Origin: Pectobacterium colocasium
Lineage (GTDB): Bacteria; Pseudomonadota; Gammaproteobacteria; Enterobacterales; Enterobacteriaceae
DNA length: 64,000 nt
NCBI RefSeq assembly: GCF_020181655.1
Contig: NZ_CP084032.1
Coordinates: 744,001 to 808,000 of the forward strand
Reading direction: 5' to 3'
The stretch's first letter is position 1. The number at the start of each line of letters is the position of its first letter. The position numbers and the translations under genes were made by a program. Below, one piece after another: positions 27,534 through 35,232 of the stretch. The notes under the pieces were generated by a model. The model saw only the letters and a list, made by a program, of their open reading frames with translations. It had not been told where the DNA came from and did no database searches.

Positions 27534-30241
27534 TGATTAACGAACAGCAATCCCTTACTCAAGGTTGGTCAGCTATTGCCCAAGGTTGTAAAGAGGCTTT
27601 GGGCTGGGTAGAGACCGTGCGAGCAAATTCGCGCCGGCTGGATAACGAGGCTGACAAACTCACATTAAGCTTGCTGCGCACCTGTAACCAAGCTAATAGT
27701 CTCACCCAAGTTGCTACCACGCCGATGACGGTAGGTTTTTTTGGCATCTCACAAGCAGGAAAATCATACCTGATATCGGCGTTAGCCGCTGGCAGCGATG
27801 GCATGCTAGAAGCAACATACGGTAATCAGCAGGTAGACTTCATCAAAGAAGTCAATCCAGTAGGAGGAGGTAAAGAAGCGACCGGACTGGTCACCCGCTT
27901 TACCAAACAAATACCCACCTCTCCAGCAGGCTATCCCGTACCGTTACGTCTATTTAGCGAAATTGATCTGGCTAAGATCCTGGCGAATGCCTGGTTTAAC
28001 GACTTCAACCATGAGCAATTAAGCTATCAGCTTGATGAGAATCATATTGAAGAACATCTACGTCCCTTCTTGCAACGTGCTGAACAAGGCGCACCATACA
28101 ATGGTGTCAGCAGTGAAGATGTCGTTGCATTGTGGGATTATCTTAACGCGTCGTTCAAAAAATCAGTGGAAAAACTTGAACATGCCTATTGGCCGCAGGT
28201 ACTGAAAATCGCACCGATGCTCAGCTCAGGCGAACGCGCGAAACTTTTCTCACTGCTGTGGGGCGAACTGCCTGCACTGACTGAGACTTATCGATCATTA
28301 GCGACCGTATTAGACAAACTCAATCATGCGCGTATGGTTTTTGCACCGCTAGAGACGCTGATCGATCAAAGCAACGGCAGTATCATGAATGTCGATAGCC
28401 TCAGTCGCCTTGGGTCACACCAAGATCGCCACGTCGAGATCCGCTTTTGGGATGACAATCAGCAGATCAATTACGCCAGCTTGTTACAAGCCGAGTTAGC
28501 GGCGTTAACCACAGAGCTGATCTTCCCTTTGGCAGAGGTCGCCAGTGACAGCATCATGAACCACGTTGATTTACTCGATTTTCCCGGTTATCGCGGTCGC
28601 CTCAAAATAACCTCGCTCGAAGATGCCGGGCGAGATGGCCAAAACCCAATATCGCAACTATTACTACGTGGCAAAGTGGCTTATCTGTTTGAGCGTTACA
28701 CTGATAATCAGGAAATGAATGCTCTGGTAGTGTGCGCCAGTTCAGCCAAGCAAAGCGACGTCGCGGATGTTGGCCCAGTATTAAATCGTTGGGTGGAGAA
28801 AACACAAGGAAAAAGTGCCGACGAACGAGGTCATCGCAAGCCAGGGCTGTTTTGGGCCATCACCATGTGTGATGTGCGTATCAGCAACAGTCTGCAGCAT
28901 ACCGAAAGCCAACTGAAAGAGGGATGGGAGGGGATGCTGCACATCACACTGCTTGAGCGTTTCGCACAATATGACTGGCTACGACAGTGGGCACCAAACC
29001 AGGCATTCAACAACTGCTTCCTTGTTCGTAAACCAGGGATCGATAACCCTTTTCTTGTCCTTGAAGAGGAAGCGGATAAAGAAACACTCAAGGAAGTGGC
29101 GCTGACTGAACGCTACCATGCTGTGCTCGACACGATGTGTAGCGCGTTTATAAACGGGAAAAATGTGATTGAGCACGTCGCTGAACCAAAAGCCGCATGG
29201 CAAGCTATGCTCAAACTCAATGATGGTGGCATATCTCGCCTGACTCAGGCACTGTGTGGTGTTGCCCATCTGGATTTTAAATTAGAGCGTCTGCGACAAC
29301 AATTACAAACATGTCGTCAGGAAACCGGCGATCAACGGCTTGGCCGCTGGTACGAACATGACGGTGATGGTCAGCAAGCTCAGAAAAAATCTATTGCTAA
29401 AACCTTGTGGCAAGGATTGTCTGCTTGCTCACACAGTATGGGAGAAATGATCAATCGTTTGGAGCTCCCCCCCCACGAACTGAACAACATCTATTTGAGT
29501 ATCCGAGATCAGGAGCCACAAGAAACCCTCAACGATCGCCCTCAGAATGTATTTGCGAACAATCCATTTGCCGACAATCCATTTGCCGACAACCCGTTTG
29601 CACATGATCCCTTTGCTTCCTCCCCAGTGGATGATCAGGCGGCTATTGTTGAACCCACACCGTCCACGAAAAGGATAGGGCAAGACGATGAATTCGCCGA
29701 ACAAGCATTCAAGGCCTGGGTAGCTCACTTAAGAGAGCTACCGCAACAAACCACGCAATGGCATCAGCTCGGCATGAACAGCGAATTGATTAATTTGTTA
29801 AGCGAAGAGTTGATCTCCGCAGCTACTCGTCAGGATCTCGAAGGCACATTAAAACATGCGTTGGCAGGCCAAGAGCAAGCCGGTACGCGTCGTGAGCACT
29901 TAATGGCACGTCAAGTGCTGCGTGCCCAATTGGTGATGCGTGATTTTCTTGCCTGGTTTGGCTATCTATCGTTACCTGAAGAACAGATCCCTAGCAGCTA
30001 CGTGGATAACAAAAAAAAAGTGTTCGTGCATCAGGCTGGGCTCGCTGGCGATGAACTGCCACAGTTGCCAGCGGTAGCACCATCACCTGGGGTCGCCTAC
30101 TTGGGCGATTGGCTGTCAGCACTGATGACGACCATTCTGGATAATGCTGGTCATAGCGCCACCCGCGATATCTCCGTCGAGCATAACCGACAACTCGGCC
30201 AAATCATCGCCCACTTGAAACAAGAGAACATGCCATGCTAG
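27533..30241 (+). CDS. srfC: SrfC, large P-loop GTPase-like protein with NPF/DPF repeats
   Basis: A 902-residue soluble protein. The P-loop is FFGISQAGKSYLISALA (G71, K77, S78). The G3-like motif is VDLLDFPGYRGR (D349 to G352), followed by a possible G4 region FWAITMCDVR near residue 445. Size and layout suggest a dynamin-like or related large GTPase; the base-specificity motif is not canonical. Residues about 674-693 carry four tandem 5-residue units reading NPF, NPF, NPF, DPF. No secretion signal or membrane segment is seen. It overlaps srfB by one base and the next gene by seven, so stoichiometric production with them is likely. It has been annotated elsewhere as a virulence effector; the sequence shows an NTPase. 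Confidence 0.85.
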   Translation: MINEQQSLTQGWSAIAQGCKEALGWVETVRANSRRLDNEADKLTLSLLRTCNQANSLTQVATTPMTVGFFGISQAGKSYLISALAAGSDGMLEATYGNQQVDFIKEVNPVGGGKEATGLVTRFTKQIPTSPAGYPVPLRLFSEIDLAKILANAWFNDFNHEQLSYQLDENHIEEHLRPFLQRAEQGAPYNGVSSEDVVALWDYLNASFKKSVEKLEHAYWPQVLKIAPMLSSGERAKLFSLLWGELPALTETYRSLATVLDKLNHARMVFAPLETLIDQSNGSIMNVDSLSRLGSHQDRHVEIRFWDDNQQINYASLLQAELAALTTELIFPLAEVASDSIMNHVDLLDFPGYRGRLKITSLEDAGRDGQNPISQLLLRGKVAYLFERYTDNQEMNALVVCASSAKQSDVADVGPVLNRWVEKTQGKSADERGHRKPGLFWAITMCDVRISNSLQHTESQLKEGWEGMLHITLLERFAQYDWLRQWAPNQAFNNCFLVRKPGIDNPFLVLEEEADKETLKEVALTERYHAVLDTMCSAFINGKNVIEHVAEPKAAWQAMLKLNDGGISRLTQALCGVAHLDFKLERLRQQLQTCRQETGDQRLGRWYEHDGDGQQAQKKSIAKTLWQGLSACSHSMGEMINRLELPPHELNNIYLSIRDQEPQETLNDRPQNVFANNPFADNPFADNPFAHDPFASSPVDDQAAIVEPTPSTKRIGQDDEFAEQAFKAWVAHLRELPQQTTQWHQLGMNSELINLLSEELISAATRQDLEGTLKHALAGQEQAGTRREHLMARQVLRAQLVMRDFLAWFGYLSLPEEQIPSSYVDNKKKVFVHQAGLAGDELPQLPAVAPSPGVAYLGDWLSALMTTILDNAGHSATRDISVEHNRQLGQIIAHLKQENMPC
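29552..29620 (+). repeat. 15-bp tandem repeat inside srfC encoding NPF/DPF units
   Basis: Four 15-bp units start at 29552, 29567, 29582 and 29597 (TTTGCGAACAATCCA, TTTGCCGACAATCCA, TTTGCCGACAACCCG, TTTGCACATGATCCC), with a partial fifth at 29612. They encode NNPFADNPFADNPFAHDPF. The unit length keeps frame, so copy number could vary without disrupting srfC. Confidence 0.9.
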
Positions 30242-31290
30242 CTAAAATCATTGCCTGCCAACCGGCAGAGCCAGGGACAGCACAACTGATGGTTCGCCTG
30301 CGTGGTGAACAAGCATTGCTGACGAACCTGACTTTTATTCTTTGTAACAATGAGCAACACTACCTGCAACCTGACGGTAGCTGGAGCCCTGCACCGCATA
30401 AGTTTACCATCGGTAACAGCTACCCTTTAAACAGCGGTAGTGGTTTTCGTATTGGCTCAACCCTGCTTGATCCACTGCTGGCAAATGCTAGCCAGGTACA
30501 AATTCAAGTCGAGTTAGACTCAGGAGAAACACGCAATACCACGCTACAACTGGTACGTGACGAACTGTTCTCATCCGGTGCGCGTGGCCAAACCGGTGAT
30601 TACAGTAGCAGTAGCGTGTTGACGACCTCAGAACCAGATTCAGCCTCTGTTACAACGCCAGAACCTATGCCAGTCTCAGAGTCGCTTGATCAGCCAGAGC
30701 CAGAGCCAGAGTTGGTGGTGCTACCACCACTTTCAGCTAATCATGACCTCAAACGCAAAAGCCAACCGTCACGTGTTCCCCTCATTGCCGCCGCATTACT
30801 GATTGTTCTGCTGATTGCAGTTGGAGGCGTGTGGTGGTTCCTGGGACGGGATGCCACAGCTAACGCTCCCAACGCGGTAGACACACAACAAGATGTCACG
30901 GCGGTGGCTTCGTTGGCCACAGCAGCAGAAGACAATCTTGCGACCAGCGATTGCTCTCCCACTAATCTGAACAGCCAAAAAGAGCTCGATTTCGTGCAAC
31001 GTTGTGTGCAACAAAAACTCGATAGTGACAAGTATCTGGACATTATTCAGGCTGCTAAAAATGCGAATAAATGTGGTGTTGCGCAACGTTTGTATGCTAA
31101 CCGAGCCCAGGGGGGAGATAGCAAAATCGCACTGGCTTATGCCAGCGAATACGATCCCAAAGATCATCAGCCAAATCAATGTTTCAAAGAAGCCGATCGA
31201 GACACTGCGGTTTATTGGTACGAAACCGTTCTGCAATTCGAGCCTGATAATCAAAAGGCCAAACAGCGTCTTGAGGACCTGAGAAAATGA
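30235..31290 (+). CDS. Bitopic membrane protein with helical-repeat-like C-terminus
   Basis: A 351-residue protein with no recognised name. Residues 1-115 are a soluble beta-rich domain (PDGSWSPAPHKFTIGNSYPL, SGFRIGSTLLDPLL). A linker rich in Pro/Glu/Ser follows (about 125-165), then a single membrane segment near 182-204 (VPLIAAALLIVLLIAVGGVWWFL) with basic residues before it, predicting N-in topology. The periplasmic end (about 245-351) contains cysteines and helical repeats resembling Sel1/TPR units (VAQRLYANRAQGGDSKIALAYA, AVYWYETVLQFEPDNQKAKQRL). It overlaps srfC by 7 bp and the vWA gene by 4 bp, so it belongs to the same transcript. It could bridge the cytoplasmic NTPases and periplasmic partners. 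Confidence 0.75.
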   Translation: MLAKIIACQPAEPGTAQLMVRLRGEQALLTNLTFILCNNEQHYLQPDGSWSPAPHKFTIGNSYPLNSGSGFRIGSTLLDPLLANASQVQIQVELDSGETRNTTLQLVRDELFSSGARGQTGDYSSSSVLTTSEPDSASVTTPEPMPVSESLDQPEPEPELVVLPPLSANHDLKRKSQPSRVPLIAAALLIVLLIAVGGVWWFLGRDATANAPNAVDTQQDVTAVASLATAAEDNLATSDCSPTNLNSQKELDFVQRCVQQKLDSDKYLDIIQAAKNANKCGVAQRLYANRAQGGDSKIALAYASEYDPKDHQPNQCFKEADRDTAVYWYETVLQFEPDNQKAKQRLEDLRK

Positions 31291-33248
31291 TAAGTTTTTC
31301 TATTCGTCAGTGGGTTTTACCTCTGTGTAGTTTGCTTCTTACAGGTCATGCACTGGCTGCTGATGGAGACAAACCACTGCTGCAAGAAGGGAAAAAAACC
31401 TTATATCAACGAGTACTCACTACGCCGGGCTGCAAACTGGGCACAACGGCAGGTGATAACAAAGGAAAATTACAACCAGCCTTTAGCAGCCTGTACGTTT
31501 ATCAAAAAGCCGATGCTAATGGGGAGCGCTGGGTCAATGTTGGGCCGGATAGCTATGGCAAAACGATTGGTTGGTTACCACAATCGTGCACCGTTGACTG
31601 GAAAATGCAGTTGACTCTGGCATTCACCAACCCGGCGAACCGCGATCGTTTGCTATTTTTCAAAGAAAGAAAAAATCTGGATGACATTCTCGCGGCTGCG
31701 GATCCGGTCTCGTTGGTCGCACCACTGCGCGCCAAGCTGAAACGGGACGGTCAGGCAGAAGGTGTGCAGGCTCAGGAGCCAGAATTTTTTGTTGATTTGC
31801 AAAAGCAATTTTACCTGCTGCCCATCTTGAGTGGGGAAGAGATCATGACTGAAGAGGGGTTCTACACACGCCTGCTTAACGTCGCATCCGTCAGCAAGGC
31901 CGACCCCAACGCTAAACAGGTGGCAGATATCAACCAGCTAAAAGGGTTCAATGCAACGGTCTTATTCGTCATCGATTCCACTATTTCAATGGGGCCCTAT
32001 ATCGAGCGGACTAAAGAAGCCGTGAACAAGATTTACGACAAGATTAAACAGGAAAATCTGGGAGAGCAGGTTAAATTTGGCTTGATCTCGTATCGGTCAA
32101 ATACCAACGTGGTGCCGGGTCTCGAATACAGAACCAAGATATATGCCGACCCCAACCAGGTTAAAGATGGCAAGGATTTTCTTAACAGGGTTGCGGACCT
32201 GAAAGAAGCCAAAGTATCCAGCTCGTTATATGATGAAGACGCCTATGCGGGTGTAATGTCTGCTATCGACGACATTGATTGGAGTAAGTTCGGCGCACGT
32301 TATATGGTCTTGATCACCGATGCCGGAGCTATTGACGGTAGCAACAAGCTATCAGGTACAGGCCTTGATGCCAAACAACTGCGGCTGGAAGCGGGTAACC
32401 GTGGTATCGCTATCTACACCTTGCACCTGAAGACCCCCAGCGGCAAAGATAACCACGCTAAGGCCGAAAGCCAATACCGCGATCTCTCCAACTTTGATAG
32501 CACGCAATCCAACCTTTACCAGGCCGTGAATGCGGGTGACCTGAATGCTTTTGGCCAGCAGGTTGATGCCCTTGCTTCGGCTATTACCGAGCAGGTCAAA
32601 TCAGCTTATATGGGTGAGCCCGCTTTGGGAAGTGCACTCTATGCTAAAGATGAAGGTCAAAAGATGACGCCGGAAGAGAAGTTGCTTCAGGATACTGCTC
32701 TGATCGGCCATGCCATGCAGTTGGCTTACCTTGGCAAAAAGAATGGTACGAAAGCGCCACTGGTATTTAAGGCCTGGATCAGCGACCGCGATCTGATTAA
32801 GCAGAATATTCCCACTACTGACGTCCGGGTGCTGTTGACCAAAGGGCAGTTGAGCGATTTGAGCGATGTCGTCAATCAGATTCTGCAAGCCGCGAATGAG
32901 GGTATGATTTCCCCGACCAAAATGTTTGAGCGTTTACGAACCGTCGCTGCCACGATGGGAGCCGATCCCAATCAACTCAAGCTGCAGGAAAATGCCAAGA
33001 TCACAGACCTTGGCGTATTAGGCGAATATCTTGCTGATCTCCCCTATCGCAGCGATGTTCTGAATCTCGATGAAGACACATGGAAAAGCTGGGATGGCCT
33101 GTCACAAGAGAAATTTATCCGTACCTTGTCGACTAAACTGCGTCATTATCAAAAGTACAATGCCGATGTCGACCGTTGGGTTGAACTCGCAAAAGACAGC
33201 GACCCGCGCGATCGTGTCTATCCTGTACCGCTGGAAATGATGCCCTGA
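31287..33248 (+). CDS. Periplasmic von Willebrand factor A domain protein
   Basis: A 653-residue exported protein. A signal peptide ends near GHALAADG (residue about 25). Residues about 35-105 look like an SH3-type beta domain (GKTIGWLPQSC). The vWA domain starts near 222: the MIDAS metal site is FVIDSTISMG (D230-x-T-x-S234), with LITDAGAIDG near residue 353. The last 230 residues are helical and unassigned. vWA domains bind protein partners through a metal ion, often in complexes with ATPases. It overlaps its upstream gene by 4 bp and the ABC ATPase gene by one base (TGATG), so it is probably co-produced with the transporter. Confidence 0.85.
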   Translation: MISFSIRQWVLPLCSLLLTGHALAADGDKPLLQEGKKTLYQRVLTTPGCKLGTTAGDNKGKLQPAFSSLYVYQKADANGERWVNVGPDSYGKTIGWLPQSCTVDWKMQLTLAFTNPANRDRLLFFKERKNLDDILAAADPVSLVAPLRAKLKRDGQAEGVQAQEPEFFVDLQKQFYLLPILSGEEIMTEEGFYTRLLNVASVSKADPNAKQVADINQLKGFNATVLFVIDSTISMGPYIERTKEAVNKIYDKIKQENLGEQVKFGLISYRSNTNVVPGLEYRTKIYADPNQVKDGKDFLNRVADLKEAKVSSSLYDEDAYAGVMSAIDDIDWSKFGARYMVLITDAGAIDGSNKLSGTGLDAKQLRLEAGNRGIAIYTLHLKTPSGKDNHAKAESQYRDLSNFDSTQSNLYQAVNAGDLNAFGQQVDALASAITEQVKSAYMGEPALGSALYAKDEGQKMTPEEKLLQDTALIGHAMQLAYLGKKNGTKAPLVFKAWISDRDLIKQNIPTTDVRVLLTKGQLSDLSDVVNQILQAANEGMISPTKMFERLRTVAATMGADPNQLKLQENAKITDLGVLGEYLADLPYRSDVLNLDEDTWKSWDGLSQEKFIRTLSTKLRHYQKYNADVDRWVELAKDSDPRDRVYPVPLEMMP

Positions 33249-33979
33249 TGCTGCATATTCAAGACTTGTGCATTTTACGTGGTCAGGGGGAGCAAGCGCA
33301 TCGTGTTTGTCTGTCCGAGCTCACGCTGCGACCAGGTCACGTGATGGCGGTTACCGGCGAAAGTGGCTGCGGCAAAAGCACATTGCTCGAAGCGATGGGA
33401 CTATTACTGCGTCCCAGCAGTGTTACACGCTTTGAGTTAAACGAAGAAGGTCAACAGCTTGATGTCGCAGCATTGCTTAATGCCAACCGGCAAGCCGAGC
33501 TGGCAGGTATTCGTGCGCGCCAGCTCGGATTCGTGCTGCAAAATGGCGGCTTACTTCCCTATCTGACCGTATACGACAACATCCGGCTACCCTGCCAGTT
33601 GCTCGGGATAGAACCAGACAAAGCAATGCTGTCCAGAATTATCAATACGCTGAAACTAAAGCCATTATTGGCTAAATATCCGGCGCAGCTCTCATTTGGT
33701 GAGCGGCAGAGAAGCGCATTTGCTCGTGCTATCTTACACCGTCCAAGGCTGGTTCTGGCAGACGAGCCGACAGCCGCTCTTGACCCATACAATTCGCAGC
33801 AACTGTTTAGTCTATTTATCGAACTGGTTCGTCAGGAAGGCATGATGGCACTTGTCGCTTGTCACGACTGGCCTCTGGTTAAGCGTTTTGATTTACCTTG
33901 TCTTACCGCTCGTCTTGACGACATGCCAGGTGACCAAACACAAGGTGTAGTAAGGGGGGTAACCCACTTTGTCCTTTAA
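33248..33979 (+). CDS. ABC transporter ATP-binding protein (LolD/MacB type)
   Basis: A 243-residue ATPase with Walker A TGESGCGKSTLLEA (about residue 38), Q-loop FVLQNGGLLPYLTVYDNI, signature LSFGERQRSAFARAI (about 145) and Walker B LVLADEPTAALDP (about 165). The signature has LSFGE in place of the usual LSGGQ. The pattern fits the LolD/FtsE/MacB branch, which powers mechanotransmission rather than solute transport. Its partner permease overlaps its 3' end by 11 bp. It shares one base with the upstream vWA gene. Confidence 0.9.
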   Translation: MLHIQDLCILRGQGEQAHRVCLSELTLRPGHVMAVTGESGCGKSTLLEAMGLLLRPSSVTRFELNEEGQQLDVAALLNANRQAELAGIRARQLGFVLQNGGLLPYLTVYDNIRLPCQLLGIEPDKAMLSRIINTLKLKPLLAKYPAQLSFGERQRSAFARAILHRPRLVLADEPTAALDPYNSQQLFSLFIELVRQEGMMALVACHDWPLVKRFDLPCLTARLDDMPGDQTQGVVRGVTHFVL

Positions 33980-35183
33980 TCGGCTTTTACTGCTTGGTCG
34001 TCTGACATGTCAGGATCTATGGCATGATCGCATCATTTCTTTTTGCATCATCTCATCTCTGATCGCCGTTATCGCCCCGCTATTGCTCCTATTTGGCCTG
34101 CGTTTTGGGATTGTAAGCCAGTTGCAGGACGATTTGGCTAGCGATCCGCGCAATCTCGAGATCCGTATGCTCAGCAGCGGAAGTTATGACCAGCTCTGGA
34201 TAGAACACCTGCGCCAACGCCCCGATGTGGGCTTTGCTATTGGACAAACTCGGTCACTGAACACCCTGGCCGACCTGCAAACGGACAGCAGCCATTTCAT
34301 TGAAAATGCTGAAGTCATTCCCACCGCCGTAGGTGATCCATTGTTAGGGCGTCTTGAGCTTCATCGAGAGAATGATGTGGTAGTAACACAAGAAGCGGCG
34401 CGCAAACTGGCAGTCAACGTAGGAGATACAATCAACATACGAGTGAGCCGTCTGCTTGATGCGCGTCATGAGTGGGGGCGTAGCAGTGTCAGGGTAACGG
34501 GAATTCTCCCTGCAACCTATTTCAATCGCTCAGCCATATTCACCCAGCCTGAATTTTTACTGATGCTTGAACATTTCCGCGACGGTTACGCTGCACCCGC
34601 TCTTGGTGTTAACAACGGTGCTAAAATGGGTGACCCTTCGCCTCGTTATGCCCGTGCTCGGCTGTATGCCAAAGACATCGACCTGGTTGCCAACCTTGAA
34701 CATGACCTCAGGGCCCAGCGCATCGAAACATCAAGTCGATTGGCGGATATTGAAAATGTGAAAAGTATCAACCGTGTACTGGGCGTGATTTTCAACACGA
34801 TTGCCGCAACTGCACTTATCGGCTGCATTGCCTCTCTGATTGGCTCGTTTATCGCTAATGTCGATCGCAAACGCAAGCATATTGCCGTACTGCGCCTGCT
34901 GGGGTTCACAGAACCTGCCGTCGGGTTGTACGTGATATTGCAAGGCTGTCTGCTCAGCCTTGCGGCCTATATAGGAGGTTACGGTATTTATCTGATAGCC
35001 AGCCAGGTATTTAACCGTGCGTTGGCCGGGAGCCAGTCGACAGGCCAGATGCTGTGCAAGATCACCCTGGAACATAGTCTGGTTGCCATGGCTCTGACTG
35101 CGGTCGTCGCAATCCTTGTTGCCAGCATTGGGGCTTATCGCGCTATCAATATTGAACCGGCGCAAAGCTTGCGTGAAGTATGA
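33969..35183 (+). CDS. ABC permease of the FtsX/MacB type
   Basis: A 404-residue membrane protein with the MacB/LolE layout: one membrane helix near 24-45, a large periplasmic domain (about 46-265, ending near the MacB_PCD region) and three helices near 270-292, 317-345 and 368-392. The last part contains VDRKRKHIAVLRLLGFTEPAVGLYVILQG, the FtsX signature. The frame starts at TTG 33969, with a GGGGGG purine run about 10 bases upstream; no ATG start was found that keeps helix 1. It overlaps the ATPase gene by 11 bp. Such pairs couple ATP hydrolysis to periplasmic partners; the vWA and SUMF1-like proteins are obvious candidates. Confidence 0.86.
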   Translation: MSFNRLLLLGRLTCQDLWHDRIISFCIISSLIAVIAPLLLLFGLRFGIVSQLQDDLASDPRNLEIRMLSSGSYDQLWIEHLRQRPDVGFAIGQTRSLNTLADLQTDSSHFIENAEVIPTAVGDPLLGRLELHRENDVVVTQEAARKLAVNVGDTINIRVSRLLDARHEWGRSSVRVTGILPATYFNRSAIFTQPEFLLMLEHFRDGYAAPALGVNNGAKMGDPSPRYARARLYAKDIDLVANLEHDLRAQRIETSSRLADIENVKSINRVLGVIFNTIAATALIGCIASLIGSFIANVDRKRKHIAVLRLLGFTEPAVGLYVILQGCLLSLAAYIGGYGIYLIASQVFNRALAGSQSTGQMLCKITLEHSLVAMALTAVVAILVASIGAYRAINIEPAQSLREV

Positions 35184-35232
35184 CGCTTAATTATCTCATT
35201 TCATTATCCATTTTAATCAGCGGAGACTGTCT

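Noticed and set aside
29552..29620. CRISPR-like array
   Set aside because: The repeats are contiguous 15-bp coding units without spacers. No CRISPR array or cas gene was seen anywhere in the window.
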